Shown here: positions 37,847 through 46,692 of the stretch, piece by piece | How positions within the stretch are numbered: position 1 is the first letter of the stretch | Layout: the number at the start of each line of letters is the position of its first letter | Source: Microbacterium sp. 67-17 | GTDB lineage: Bacteria > Actinomycetota > Actinomycetes > Actinomycetales > Microbacteriaceae | Assembly: GCF_001898325.1 (NCBI RefSeq) | Contig: NZ_MKTR01000016.1 | Coordinates: 95,181-159,180 of the forward strand | Direction of reading: 5' to 3' | DNA length: 64,000 bases | Made by a program: the position numbers and the translations under genes | The notes under the pieces: model-generated | What the model was told of the DNA's origin: nothing | Database searches by the model: none | The model's input: the letters and a program-made list of their open reading frames with translations, nothing else

Positions 37847-38059
37847 ATGATCACGTGGGAGTACATGACCACGCCGCTGCTGATCCACAACACCGCCGCG
37901 ATCCTCAACAACTGGGGCAAGCAGGGGTGGGAACTCGTGCAGGTCGTGCCCGGTCCCGAGGGTGGCCTCGTCGGATACTTCAAGCGTCCTACCGGCGGGG
38001 GAGCAGCCAACGCCGGCCTCGATGCGGCAGCTGTTGCCGCCCAGCAGTTCGGAGAGTGA
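37847..38059 (+). CDS. DUF4177 domain-containing small protein
   Basis: A 70-residue protein with the DUF4177 pattern WEYMTTPLL-NTAAILNNWGK followed by QGWELVQVV and GGLVGYFKRP. Found widely in Microbacteriaceae between the PBP and RidA genes; function unknown. It starts 119 bp from the divergent PBP gene, and ridA begins 4 bp after its stop, so the two form an operon. Confidence 0.8.
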   Translation: MITWEYMTTPLLIHNTAAILNNWGKQGWELVQVVPGPEGGLVGYFKRPTGGGAANAGLDAAAVAAQQFGE

Positions 38060-38063
38060 CCCG

Positions 38064-38531
38064 ATGAGCGTATCCACCCGCCTTGCAGAGCTCGGCATCG
38101 ATCTTCCCGAGATCGCCCCGCCCGTAGCCGCGTACATCCCCGCGAAGGTCCACGGCGACCTCGTCTACACCGCCGGTCAGCTCCCCTTCGTTTCGGGTGC
38201 ACTGCCGGCCACCGGCAAGGTCGGCGACGGCCACGGGCTCGTTCCGGCGTCGGATGCCGCATCCTACGCTCGGCAGTCAGCGCTCAACGCGATCGCTGCC
38301 GCCGCGGCTGCCGCGGGCGGCGTCGACAAGCTGACCGGCGTGCTCAAGGTGACCGGCTTCGTGGCATCCGTTCCCGAGTTCACCGGGCAGCCTGGGGTCA
38401 TCAACGGCGCGAGCGAACTGCTCGGCGAGGTCTTCGGCGACGCCGGCCGCCACGCGCGCTCGGCAGTGGGCGTTCCGGTGCTGCCGCTCGACAGCCCCGT
38501 CGAGGTCGAGGTCATCTTCACTCTCGGCTGA
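38064..38531 (+). CDS. RidA family protein
   Basis: A 155-residue protein of the RidA (YjgF/YER057c/UK114) family, the YjgH-like branch by its length. The family segments GDLVYTAGQLPFVSG, then ARQSALNAIAAAAAAAGGVD, then RSAVGVPVLPLDSPVEVEV are clear; the arginine of HARSAVG corresponds to the substrate-contacting Arg. True RidA deaminates reactive enamine/imine intermediates; this branch is less well defined. ATG is 4 bp after the DUF4177 stop. Confidence 0.88.
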   Translation: MSVSTRLAELGIDLPEIAPPVAAYIPAKVHGDLVYTAGQLPFVSGALPATGKVGDGHGLVPASDAASYARQSALNAIAAAAAAAGGVDKLTGVLKVTGFVASVPEFTGQPGVINGASELLGEVFGDAGRHARSAVGVPVLPLDSPVEVEVIFTLG

Positions 38532-38563
38532 GCGCCGCGCTCGAGCGCAGGAGTTCTCCGCAG

Positions 38564-38621
38564 GGTAGGACCTTTCGCGTCTGAAACGTCCTACCTAGCG
38601 GATTTCTCCTACCTCGCGGAT
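38564..38621. repeat. inverted repeat plus 14-bp direct repeat between ridA and acs
   Basis: GGTAGGAC (38564-38571) and GTCCTACC (38588-38595) form an 8-bp inverted repeat. CCTACCTAGCGGAT (38590-38603) is repeated with one change at 38608-38621. The 116-bp gap lies between convergent genes, so a bidirectional terminator is likely. Confidence 0.5.
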
Positions 38622-38647
38622 GCCGAGACTCAGCCCGGATGCCGGAC

Positions 38648-40612
38648 TCAGCGCACCTGCGCGGAGATCACCGACATCACCATCGTGTCGGCGAGCGTCG
38701 TCGTGTCACCGACCTCGCGGCCCTCGGCCACATCGCGCAGCAGGCGACGCATGATCTTGCCCGATCTCGTCTTGGGGAGCTCTCCGACGATGTAGATATC
38801 GCGCGGGCGGGCGATGGGGCCGATCTGTTCGCCGACCCAGCTGCGCAGCTGCGCGGCGAGTCCCTCGGGGGAGTGGGCCTCGAGGAAGCTCTCTTTGAGG
38901 ATGACGAACGCGACGACGGCCTGACCGGTAGTCTCATCGGACGCCCCGACCACAGCTGCCTCGGCCGTGGCCTCGTGTGCGACCAGAGCGGATTCGATCT
39001 CGGCGGTCGAGAGCCGGTGACCCGAGACGTTCATGACGTCATCCACGCGGCCGAGCAGCCAGACGTCGCCGTCCTCGTCCAGGCGCGCACCGTCGCCGGC
39101 GAAGTAGTAACCCTGATCGCGGAACTTCTCCCAGTAGGTTTCGACGAACCGTTCCGGGTCGCCCCAGATGCCGCGCAACATGCTCGGCCACGGTTCGGTG
39201 AGCACGAGCAGCCCGCCGTTTCCGTTGCCGACGTGCTCGCCTGCCTCGTCGACGACATCCACGCCGATTCCCGGCAGCGGAACCTGCGCGCTTCCGGGCT
39301 TGGCCTCGGTGACCCCGGGGAGAGCCGAGATCATGATCGCGCCGGTCTCGGTCTGCCACCACGTGTCGACGATGGGCGCGGCATCCCCGCCGATGACCTC
39401 GCGGTACCACATCCACGCCTCGGGGTTGATGGGCTCACCCACCGAGCCGAGCAGACGGATGCTGGACAGATCGAACTTCTGCACCGCGGTGCGTCCGATC
39501 TTCATGAACGAACGGATCGCCGTGGGTGCGGTGTACAGGATCGTCACGCCGTACTTCTCGACGAGTTCCCACCAGCGCGCCGGATGCGGGCTTTCGGGTG
39601 TTCCCTCATACAGGACCTGCGTGGCCCCGTTGGCCAGCGGACCGTACGTGACGTAGCTGTGGCCGGTGATCCACCCGATGTCGGCGGTGCACCAGTACAC
39701 GTCGGTCTCGGGGTGCAGGTCGTGGACGACGCGGTTCGTGAATGCAGCCTGGGTGAGGTAGCCGCCCGAGGTGTGCAGGATGCCCTTCGGCTTCCCGGTG
39801 GTGCCGGAGGTATAGAGGATGAAGAGGGGGTTCTCGGCCGGGAAGGGCATTGCCTCGTGGTCGGCGGATGCCGCAGGCACGGCGTCGTGCCACCAGATGT
39901 CCCTGCCCTCTGTCCATTCGACCGGATTCTCGCCGCGGCGAACGACCAGCACATGCTCGACGGTCTCTTGCTCCCCCGCTCCGCGGTCGCTGAGGGCGGC
40001 GTCGACGGCTGGCTTGAGCGCCGACACCTTGCCCTTGCGGTAGCCGCCGTCGGCGGTGATGACGACCTTGGCGCCGGCGTCGTCGATGCGCGCCCGCAGA
40101 CTGTCGGCCGAGAAACCGCCGAAGACGACCGAGTGGACGGCGCCGATTCGCGCGACGGCAAGCATGGCTGCCACCGACTCGGGAATCATCGGCATGTAGA
40201 TCGCTACCCGGTCGCCCGCGGTGACCCCGAGTCCCTCGAGGACGTTGGCGAGGCGCTTGACCTCGTCGGTCAACTCGGCGTAGGTGACGCGGCGCGTGTC
40301 GCCGGGCTCGCCCTCCCACAGCAGCGCTACCCGATCACCGTTGCCGGCTTCGACATGCCGGTCGAGGCAGTTGTAGGCGACGTTGAGCTTGCCATCGGCG
40401 AACCAGGTCGCGAACGGGGGATTCGACCAGTCGAGCACCTCAGTGAACGGCGTGTGCCAGTGCAGCTCGCGCGCCTGCTCTGCCCAGAACCCCTCGCGAT
40501 CGTCAGCGGCGCGCTGGTACAGCTCGGCGCCACCGATCGCGTTCTCGGCGAACGCGGCGGACGGGGCAAATCGTCGGGTCTCGTTCAGCAGGTGGTCAAT
40601 CTGACTGCTCAT
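38648..40612 (-). CDS. acs: acetyl-CoA synthetase
   Basis: A 654-residue AMP-forming acetate-CoA ligase. The P-loop-like motif [12 protein letters not shown], the [11 protein letters not shown] segment, [11 protein letters not shown] and the adenylate motif [16 protein letters not shown] are all present. The catalytic Lys619 lies in [11 protein letters not shown], the site acetylated in other Acs enzymes. Normal length. The ATG has AAGGAG 8 bp upstream. It is the high-affinity acetate route, complementing pta-ackA. It diverges from the 6C RNA and Tad genes. Confidence 0.97.
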   Translation of the reverse strand: MSSQIDHLLNETRRFAPSAAFAENAIGGAELYQRAADDREGFWAEQARELHWHTPFTEVLDWSNPPFATWFADGKLNVAYNCLDRHVEAGNGDRVALLWEGEPGDTRRVTYAELTDEVKRLANVLEGLGVTAGDRVAIYMPMIPESVAAMLAVARIGAVHSVVFGGFSADSLRARIDDAGAKVVITADGGYRKGKVSALKPAVDAALSDRGAGEQETVEHVLVVRRGENPVEWTEGRDIWWHDAVPAASADHEAMPFPAENPLFILYTSGTTGKPKGILHTSGGYLTQAAFTNRVVHDLHPETDVYWCTADIGWITGHSYVTYGPLANGATQVLYEGTPESPHPARWWELVEKYGVTILYTAPTAIRSFMKIGRTAVQKFDLSSIRLLGSVGEPINPEAWMWYREVIGGDAAPIVDTWWQTETGAIMISALPGVTEAKPGSAQVPLPGIGVDVVDEAGEHVGNGNGGLLVLTEPWPSMLRGIWGDPERFVETYWEKFRDQGYYFAGDGARLDEDGDVWLLGRVDDVMNVSGHRLSTAEIESALVAHEATAEAAVVGASDETTGQAVVAFVILKESFLEAHSPEGLAAQLRSWVGEQIGPIARPRDIYIVGELPKTRSGKIMRRLLRDVAEGREVGDTTTLADTMVMSVISAQVR

Positions 40613-40677
40613 TCGGCTCGCTCCTTCGCGGGCTGGAGGGTGTTCTCGTGATTCGTCGTGTCTCGAGAGCTAGCGAA

Positions 40678-40683
40678 AGGCTA
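40678..40683 (-). promoter_or_regulatory. candidate -10 of acs
   Basis: On the minus strand TAGCCT lies about 65 bp before the ATG. It overlaps a small inverted repeat CTAGC-N5-GCTAG (40670-40684). Confidence 0.35.
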
Positions 40684-40715
40684 GTCAGCACCGCACGGGC
40701 ACACTACCTCCGGAA

Positions 40716-40736
40716 GTGGGGATGTAGATTCCCCAC
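40716..40736. promoter_or_regulatory. inverted repeat between acs and the 6C RNA promoter
   Basis: GTGGGGA-N7-TCCCCAC is a perfect 7-bp inverted repeat just upstream of the 6C RNA -35 and about 35 bp upstream of the acs -10. It is a candidate operator for either. Confidence 0.4.
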
Positions 40737-40742
40737 AACGGA

Positions 40743-40771
40743 TTGTGACGGTCCCTTTCGTTGCGTATGCT
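40743..40771 (+). promoter_or_regulatory. promoter of the 6C RNA
   Basis: TTGTGA (40743-40748) and TATGCT (40766-40771) are separated by exactly 17 bp, the clearest -35/-10 pair in the window. Transcription should start near 40778. Confidence 0.7.
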
Positions 40772-40777
40772 TGTGCG

Positions 40778-40876
40778 CGGCCGAACATCTGATTCTGGCA
40801 TCGCGGCACCGACCACCCCCGATAACGGTGCCGCACGGCGGCATCCCTCTCCCCCGATGGGATGCCGCCCTCTTTT
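40778..40876 (+). ncRNA. 6C RNA (actinobacterial small RNA)
   Basis: Two hairpins in tandem, each with a run of five C in the loop. The first is CGGCACCG (40804-40811) with CGGTGCCG (40826-40833), loop containing CCACCCCCGATAA. The second is GGCGGCATCCC (40837-40847) with GGGATGCCGCC (40859-40869), loop TCTCCCCCGAT, followed by CTCTTTT as terminator. Two C-rich-loop hairpins define the 6C family, known in M. tuberculosis as B11 next to the Tad locus. The same neighbour, tadA, is found here. About 99 nt. Confidence 0.88.
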
Positions 40877-40984
40877 GTGTCGGGGCATTCTTGCCGCGCC
40901 GGCAGTGTTCCTCCCCAGCTCGCCTCGTCTACGCGTTTGCTCGCGCTCTCGCGCTGGCGTGCCGGGTGCCAGGAACCGGATGCC

Positions 40985-40990
40985 TACCGT
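40985..40990 (+). promoter_or_regulatory. candidate -10 for leaderless tadA
   Basis: TACCGT lies 6 bp before the ATG at 40997; no ribosome-binding site is present. The 108 bp between this box and the 6C terminator hold nothing else recognisable. Confidence 0.45.
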
Positions 40991-40996
40991 CGAGGC

Positions 40997-42025
40997 ATGC
41001 CTGACCTCTTCGTACCGCTTCCGCCGTCTGTCACCGGGCGCGCAGGAGGGGGCGCGCCAGGAGCGCGGACGGGCGGGTCTTTTCGCGGAGCCGAGTGGCT
41101 GCGGCATCCGTCGCTGAACCTGCTGCGTTCCCACCTGGAGGACCCCGAGACCACTGATGTCTTCGTGAACGGTGCGGCGGTGTTCGTCGACCGAGGTCAG
41201 GGGCCGCGTCGCGCGGCAGGTATCGAACTCACCGAGCCCGACGCACGTGATCTGGCGGTCTCTCTGATCGCGGCGGGTGGTCGGCACATCGACGAATCGC
41301 ACCCCTGCGTCGACGTGAGGCTCGACGGCGGTGTGCGGGTGCACGCAGTCCTTCCTCCGGTCTCGGTCAGTGGCACGCTCGTATCCATCCGGGTCCCGCG
41401 CCTGCAATCGGTCACGCTGGCTGAGCTCGGTCGGCGGGGCATGTTCGATGCCGAGGTCGGCGACCGGCTACGCGAGATCGTGAGCGCCCGCCAGAACGTG
41501 CTGATCACGGGAGCCGCCGGGGCGGGAAAGACGACACTGCTGTCTGCTCTTCTGTCCGAGGCGGGGCGCCACGAACGCATCCTGACGATCGAGGATGTCG
41601 CAGAGCTGCGTCTCGAGCACCCTCACCATGTGCGTCTCGAGGCGCGACAACCCAACCTCGAGGGAGCCGGCGGGATCAGCCTCGCTCGCCTCGTGCGCGA
41701 AGCGCTCCGGATGAGGCCTGACCGACTCGTCGTGGGGGAGTGCCGCGGCGAAGAGATCCGCGAACTGCTGTCGGCGCTGAATACCGGTCACGACGGTGGT
41801 GCCGGCACCGTGCACGCCAACAGCCTCGCCGATGTGCCCGCGAGGCTCGAGGCCCTCGGAGCCCTCGCAGGCCTCACCGACAACGCGCTCGCCCGGCAGG
41901 TCACCAGTGCGATCGGGGTCGTCATCCCTGTCAGCCGTGATCGCGACGGCATCCGTCGCATTGGCGCTCTCGGTCGCCCCGCGCTCGGCCCAGACGGTCG
42001 CCTTCGTATAGAGGAGGTGTCATGA
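40997..42025 (+). CDS. tadA: TadA family secretion/pilus ATPase
   Basis: A 342-residue type II/IV secretion ATPase, a little short for the group. Walker A is ITGAAGAGKTTLLSALL, the Asp box is LTIEDVAELRL, Walker B is RPDRLVVGECRGEE, and the His box GHDGGAGTVHANS follows. The N-terminal domain begins RHPSLNLLRSHLEDPETTDVFVNG. It would power Flp/Tad pilus assembly. It overlaps the next gene by ATGA. The TadZ-like gene that precedes tadA in mycobacteria is missing here. Confidence 0.9.
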   Translation: MPDLFVPLPPSVTGRAGGGAPGARTGGSFRGAEWLRHPSLNLLRSHLEDPETTDVFVNGAAVFVDRGQGPRRAAGIELTEPDARDLAVSLIAAGGRHIDESHPCVDVRLDGGVRVHAVLPPVSVSGTLVSIRVPRLQSVTLAELGRRGMFDAEVGDRLREIVSARQNVLITGAAGAGKTTLLSALLSEAGRHERILTIEDVAELRLEHPHHVRLEARQPNLEGAGGISLARLVREALRMRPDRLVVGECRGEEIRELLSALNTGHDGGAGTVHANSLADVPARLEALGALAGLTDNALARQVTSAIGVVIPVSRDRDGIRRIGALGRPALGPDGRLRIEEVS

Positions 42026-42975
42026 CGACGCAGGTCGCCGAGACCGTGCTGCGCGTCGCCGTGCTGCTCGAGGCCGGGGTCCCCCCAGCCCGTGCCTGGG
42101 ATCATCTGGCACGGCAGGGGGATCAGCAGGCGACACGGGTCCAGCACGCTGTCGCCGGCGGCGAACGGCTCGAGAGTGCGATCGCCGCCTTGGCTGGCGA
42201 ACCCCCGCCACCGGCAGACCAACGCAGAATCCGTCTCGCGAAAGCTGACGCGATGGGGGAGTCGGTCGCGGCGCGGGAGCGGCGGATGTGGGCAGAGGTG
42301 GCGGCGGCATGGTCTATCGCGACGACCGTCGGCGCCCCGCTTGCTGCCACGCTGCGCTCCTTCGCCGACGTCCTGCGCGATGCCGCCGAGTCGGCCGATG
42401 AGATCCGGATCGCACTCGCCGAGCCCACATCCACGGCGAAGCTCCTGGGCTGGCTTCCCGCCGTCGGGATCGGGCTGGCGATAGCGCTCGGATTCGATCC
42501 GGTCGGGACTCTGCTGCGTGAGCCGGCGGGTTGGGCGTGCGCGGTCGTCGGTATCGCCCTGCTCGTTTCCGGCCGGCGCTGGACCTCGCGTCTCGCACTC
42601 GCGGCTCACCGAGATGCGGCGGTGCCGGGGATGGATGCCGACCTCACGGCGATCGCCCTCAGCGGTGGAGTCTCGGTTTCGCGAGCCCGAGACCTTGTTC
42701 ACGCCGCTCGCGGTGAGCAGGGCACGGAATCCGAGGCCGTCCACGACACCCTCGTGCTGTCGGAGGCGGCAGGGGTTCCCGCCGTCGAGTTGCTGCGTTC
42801 AGCCGCGGCCCTGGATCGTCACCGTGCCCGCGTCGATGGGCGTTTGCGGGCAGCCCGGCTCTCGACCAAACTCCTCCTGCCGCTCGGCATCTGCACGCTC
42901 CCGGCGTTCCTATGCCTCGGGGTTGCGCCGATGTTCCTCAGCATCCTGCCGTCCGTGTCACTTCCACTTCCCTGA
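42022..42975 (+). CDS. type II secretion system F (TadB/TadC-like) membrane protein
   Basis: A 317-residue inner-membrane platform protein. It has two helices in the middle (about 140-190) and one at the C-terminus (about 285-312), with the F-domain helical segments DAMGESVAARERRMWAEVAA and SGGVSVSRARDLVHAARGEQ. A single gene here appears to take the place of the separate tadB and tadC. It overlaps tadA by 4 bp and is followed by the pilin genes. Confidence 0.8.
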   Translation: MTTQVAETVLRVAVLLEAGVPPARAWDHLARQGDQQATRVQHAVAGGERLESAIAALAGEPPPPADQRRIRLAKADAMGESVAARERRMWAEVAAAWSIATTVGAPLAATLRSFADVLRDAAESADEIRIALAEPTSTAKLLGWLPAVGIGLAIALGFDPVGTLLREPAGWACAVVGIALLVSGRRWTSRLALAAHRDAAVPGMDADLTAIALSGGVSVSRARDLVHAARGEQGTESEAVHDTLVLSEAAGVPAVELLRSAAALDRHRARVDGRLRAARLSTKLLLPLGICTLPAFLCLGVAPMFLSILPSVSLPLP

Positions 42976-43021
42976 CCGTGCCCATCCCCCGTGCCCACCG
43001 CCTCAACCGATTGGAGAACCC

Positions 43022-43219
43022 ATGTCCCCGCTGCCCCGTTTGACCTCGCGTACTGCGCGCGAGCTGTTTCTGGACGAGACCGGCGCTGCCACTGCGGAGT
43101 ACGCGATTGCCACGATGGCGGCGGTCGCCTTCGCCGGCCTGCTGGTCGTGATCATGCGCTCGGACGAGGTGCGCGGCATCCTCACCGACCTGGTGCGCCG
43201 CGCGCTCAGCGTCGAATGA
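43022..43219 (+). CDS. DUF4244 family Flp-like pilin
   Basis: A 65-residue protein. The stretch DETGAATAEYAIATMAAVAF has a glycine followed five positions later by glutamate, the prepilin peptidase pattern of Tad pilins, and then a hydrophobic helix. DUF4244 is the usual actinobacterial counterpart of Flp. It is probably the major pilin. ATG chosen for its position after the F-protein. It overlaps the next gene by ATGA. Confidence 0.82.
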   Translation: MSPLPRLTSRTARELFLDETGAATAEYAIATMAAVAFAGLLVVIMRSDEVRGILTDLVRRALSVE

Positions 43220-43548
43220 TCCGCGACGGGCTCGGCGGTGATCGCGGGTCGGTCGCCGCCGAGTTCGCGATCGCGATGACGGCTGTCGCGGTTGTCGTGC
43301 TTCTTGCCGTCGGAATGCTCGGGGCGGCCGGGCGACAGATCCTGCTGCAGGATGCCGTCGCCGACGCTGCCAGACTCGCCTCCCGCGGCGAGAGCGGCGC
43401 GCGCGTGAGTGCGCTCGTGCAGGATGCCGTCCCCGGCGCGACGGTCGAGATCAGCGACGAGGGAGACCTGGTGTGCGTGACCGCGGCACGCACGGTTTCC
43501 GGGATTCCCGTCAGCGCGCGCGGCTGCGCCCTCGCGGATGGCTGGTGA
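43216..43548 (+). CDS. TadE-like pseudopilin
   Basis: A 110-residue protein with N-terminal GDRGSVAAEFAIAMTAVAVV: again glycine with glutamate at +5, then a hydrophobic helix, as in TadE minor pilins. The rest is a small extracytoplasmic domain with two cysteines. Start overlaps the DUF4244 stop, and its own stop overlaps the next ATG, so the three are translated together. Confidence 0.8.
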   Translation: MIRDGLGGDRGSVAAEFAIAMTAVAVVVLLAVGMLGAAGRQILLQDAVADAARLASRGESGARVSALVQDAVPGATVEISDEGDLVCVTAARTVSGIPVSARGCALADGW

Positions 43549-43865
43549 TGGCGGGCACCGTTGCCTCGGCGGGCATCGCGGCGATCGGTGCTGCGGTGAT
43601 CGTGGCCGCTGCGGGAATGGGCGCGGCATCCGTCGTCGCCCAACGCGTGGCCGGTGCTGCTGATGCGGCCGCGCTCGCGGCGGCGGATGCTGCATCCGGC
43701 GCGGTCCTCGGCGCGCCCTGCGACCGCGCAGCTGAGGTGGCCTCGGCGATGGGGGCACGAGCGCACGCGTGTGAACTCGCTGAGCTCATCGCGACGGTCT
43801 CGGTCTCGGTTCCCTTCGGTGCGTTCGAGGTCACCGCAACAGCCCGCGCCGGCCCGCCGCCGTAG
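43548..43865 (+). CDS. Rv3654c-like TadG-type membrane protein
   Basis: A 105-residue protein with one N-terminal helix (about 4-35) followed by QRVAGAADAAALAAADAASG, the region typical of mycobacterial Rv3654c-like (flavivirus-protease-like) proteins at this locus. The glutamate of TadE pilins is absent. TGATG overlap with the TadE gene. Last gene of the Tad operon; topA follows after 97 bp. Confidence 0.7.
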   Translation: MAGTVASAGIAAIGAAVIVAAAGMGAASVVAQRVAGAADAAALAAADAASGAVLGAPCDRAAEVASAMGARAHACELAELIATVSVSVPFGAFEVTATARAGPPP

Positions 43866-43962
43866 GGCCCGACGGAGCCGCGCGCGGGCGCTGGCTTGCT
43901 GCTCTCAGCCTTCGCTGTGTCGCCGTGTGTGTATGGTGTGCATCGAAGAAAGGAAGCTTTCG

Positions 43963-46692
43963 TTGGCCACAGGCAAGAAGCTCGTCATCGTCGAGTCCCC
44001 GACGAAGATGAAGTCGATCCAGGGATACCTGGGTGACGGGTACGAGGTGCTCAGCTCGGTGGGACATATCCGCGACCTCGCGAGCAAGAAGGACATTCCT
44101 GCCGAGAAGAAGCAGGCCTACGGGAAGTATTCGATCGACGTCGACAACGACTTCGACCCCTATTACGTCATCAGTGATCGCAAGACCAAGACCGTCGCCG
44201 AGCTCAAGCGTGCCCTCAAGGATGCCGACGAGGTCCTGCTCGCAACCGATGAAGACCGCGAGGGCGAAGCCATCGCGTGGCACCTGCTCGAGGTACTCAA
44301 GCCCAAGGTTCCCGTCAAGCGCATGGTCTTCCACGAGATCACCAAGGACGCCATCCGCGCCGCCGTCGACAAGACCCGGGACCTCGATCTCGCCCTGGTC
44401 GATGCGCAGGAGACGCGGCGTGTGCTCGATCGCCTCTACGGGTGGGATGTCTCGCCGGTGCTGTGGCGCAAGGTCGGGTCTGGCCGCGAAGGGGCCGCGC
44501 TCTCTGCCGGCCGTGTGCAGTCCGCTGCCACCCGCATGGTCGTCGACCGCGAGCGCGAGCGCATGGCGTTCGTCGCCGCCGACTACTGGGATGTCGAGGC
44601 TCTCGCCGGCAAGAGCGGCTCCTCGTTCACGACGCGCCTCGCGCGCATCGACGGGGCGTCCCTTGCTCGCGGAACCGACTTTGATGACAAGGGCCAGCTG
44701 AAAAAGGCGGTCGTCGTCCTCGACGAAGCAGCCGCGCGAGCGCTCGCCGCTGCCGTCGAGACCGCGGCCGAGGCATCCGTCACCGCCCTTGACGCAAAGC
44801 CCGGTACGCGTAGCCCGAAGCCGCCGTTCACGACGTCCACGCTGCAGCAGGAGGCCGGCCGCAAGCTCTCGATGAGCGCCAAGCACGCCATGAGCGTCGC
44901 ACAGCGCCTCTACGAGAAGGGTTACATCACCTATATGCGTACCGACTCGACCGCCCTGTCGACGCAGGCGGTCACCGCCGCGCGTGCGCAGGCGATCGAG
45001 CTCTACGGCGACAAGGCGGTGCCGCTGAACCCCCGGACATACCGGAACAACTCCAAGAACGCGCAGGAAGCGCACGAGGCAATCCGCCCGTCTGGCGAGT
45101 TCTTCCGGCGCCCGAGTGAGGTCGCCGGCCAGCTCGACCGTGACGAAGAGCGCATGTACGACCTCATCTGGAAGCGCACGATCGCCAGCCAGATGTCGGA
45201 CGCCAAGTACGAGACCACCACGGTCACTCTCGCGCTCGAGGCCGACGGCAGGAAGGCCGAGTTCACGGCATCCGGCACCGTCTACACCTTCAAGGGTTTC
45301 CTCGAGGCCTACGAAGAGGGACGCGACGAAAAGCGGGCCGACGCCGACCGTGCCGACGACCAGTCGCTGCCGGCCCTTGCCGTCGGCGACGTGCTGAGTC
45401 TCACGGATGTCGAACCCAAGGGTCACTCCACGAGCCCCAAGCCCCGCTACACCGAGGCGAGCCTCGTGAAGGCGCTCGAAGAGAAGGGCATCGGACGCCC
45501 GTCGACCTTCGCGAGCATCATCGATGTCATCCTCGATCGCGGCTATGTCACCAAGCGCGGACAGGCCCTCGTCCCCAGTTGGGTCGCGTTCAGCGTCGTG
45601 CGCCTGCTCGAAGAGCACTTCTCCGAGCTCGTCGACTACGACTTCACCGCCGCGCTCGAAGACGACCTCGACGCCATCGCGCGGGGCGAGCAGAAGCGCA
45701 TCGAGTGGCTCAAGGAGTTCTACTACGGTTCGGATGCCCACGTGGGGCTTCGCAACATCGTGGACAACCTCGGCGACATCGACGCGCGCGAGCTCAACGC
45801 GCGCCCGATCAGCGACAGCGTGACCCTGCGTGTCGGCAAGTACGGGCCGTACCTCGAGGTCGTCGATCCCGCGAACCCGGATGCCGACCCGCGGCGAATC
45901 AACGTGCCCGAGGATCTCGCGCCCGACGAGCTCACGCCCGAGAAGGCACAGGAACTGATCGACGCGCCGGTTGCTGGCAACCGGGTGCTCGGCGAGAACC
46001 CCGCCAACGGCAAGCTCGTCGTCGTCAAGGATGGTCGTTTCGGCCCCTACATCGAAGAAACCGAGCCCGAGGCCGCCGCAGTCGTCGATCCGGAGACCGG
46101 TGAGGTCCTCGAGACGGCACCGGCTGAGCCGGCGCCCGCTGCGAAGGGCAAGAAGTCCGCGAAGAGTGCCGCACCGAAGAACCGCACCGCGTCGCTGTTC
46201 CGATCCATGTCGGTGGACACGATCGACCTCGAGACGGCGCTGCGCCTGCTTGATCTGCCCCGTGTCGTGGGAGAGGATCCCGCCTCGGGCGAGCAGATCA
46301 CGGCGCAGAATGGCCGGTTCGGTCCCTACCTCAAGAAGGGAACCGACTCGCGCTCGCTCGAGAGCGAAGCGCAGATCTTCGACATCACCCTCGAGCAGGC
46401 TCTGGAGCTGTACGCACAGCCGAAGTATGGTGCACGGCGTGCCTCGAGTGCCCTCAAGGAGTTCGACGCCGACCCGACCAGCGGCAAGCCGATCCGCCTG
46501 CGTGACGGCCGGTTCGGCCCGTACGTGACCGACGGTGAGACCAACGCGACGATCCCGCGCGGCGAACAGGTCGACGACGTGACGTTCGAACGCGCCGTGC
46601 AGTTGCTCGCCGACAAGCGGGCGAAGGGCCCGGCGCCCAAGCGCACGACCAAGCGCACGACGACCACCCGCAAGACGACGGCCAAGAAGTGA
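43963..46692 (+). CDS. topA: DNA topoisomerase I
   Basis: A 909-residue type IA topoisomerase. The Toprim domain starts KLVIVESPTKMKSIQGYLGD; the catalytic Tyr324 is in YITYMRTDST. The C-terminus holds several topoisomerase C-terminal repeats of the actinobacterial kind (GRFGPYIEE, GRFGPYLKKG and GRFGPYVTDG) and a Lys/Arg/Thr-rich tail. No zinc fingers, as usual in Actinobacteria. TTG start chosen because AAAGGAAG lies 6-7 bp upstream; an in-frame ATG at 43933 is the alternative. tmk overlaps its end by 4 bp. Confidence 0.95.
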   Translation: MATGKKLVIVESPTKMKSIQGYLGDGYEVLSSVGHIRDLASKKDIPAEKKQAYGKYSIDVDNDFDPYYVISDRKTKTVAELKRALKDADEVLLATDEDREGEAIAWHLLEVLKPKVPVKRMVFHEITKDAIRAAVDKTRDLDLALVDAQETRRVLDRLYGWDVSPVLWRKVGSGREGAALSAGRVQSAATRMVVDRERERMAFVAADYWDVEALAGKSGSSFTTRLARIDGASLARGTDFDDKGQLKKAVVVLDEAAARALAAAVETAAEASVTALDAKPGTRSPKPPFTTSTLQQEAGRKLSMSAKHAMSVAQRLYEKGYITYMRTDSTALSTQAVTAARAQAIELYGDKAVPLNPRTYRNNSKNAQEAHEAIRPSGEFFRRPSEVAGQLDRDEERMYDLIWKRTIASQMSDAKYETTTVTLALEADGRKAEFTASGTVYTFKGFLEAYEEGRDEKRADADRADDQSLPALAVGDVLSLTDVEPKGHSTSPKPRYTEASLVKALEEKGIGRPSTFASIIDVILDRGYVTKRGQALVPSWVAFSVVRLLEEHFSELVDYDFTAALEDDLDAIARGEQKRIEWLKEFYYGSDAHVGLRNIVDNLGDIDARELNARPISDSVTLRVGKYGPYLEVVDPANPDADPRRINVPEDLAPDELTPEKAQELIDAPVAGNRVLGENPANGKLVVVKDGRFGPYIEETEPEAAAVVDPETGEVLETAPAEPAPAAKGKKSAKSAAPKNRTASLFRSMSVDTIDLETALRLLDLPRVVGEDPASGEQITAQNGRFGPYLKKGTDSRSLESEAQIFDITLEQALELYAQPKYGARRASSALKEFDADPTSGKPIRLRDGRFGPYVTDGETNATIPRGEQVDDVTFERAVQLLADKRAKGPAPKRTTKRTTTTRKTTAKK

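Noticed and set aside
38639-40651. 670-codon open frame on the plus strand
   Set aside because: Antisense to acs, which carries every family motif.
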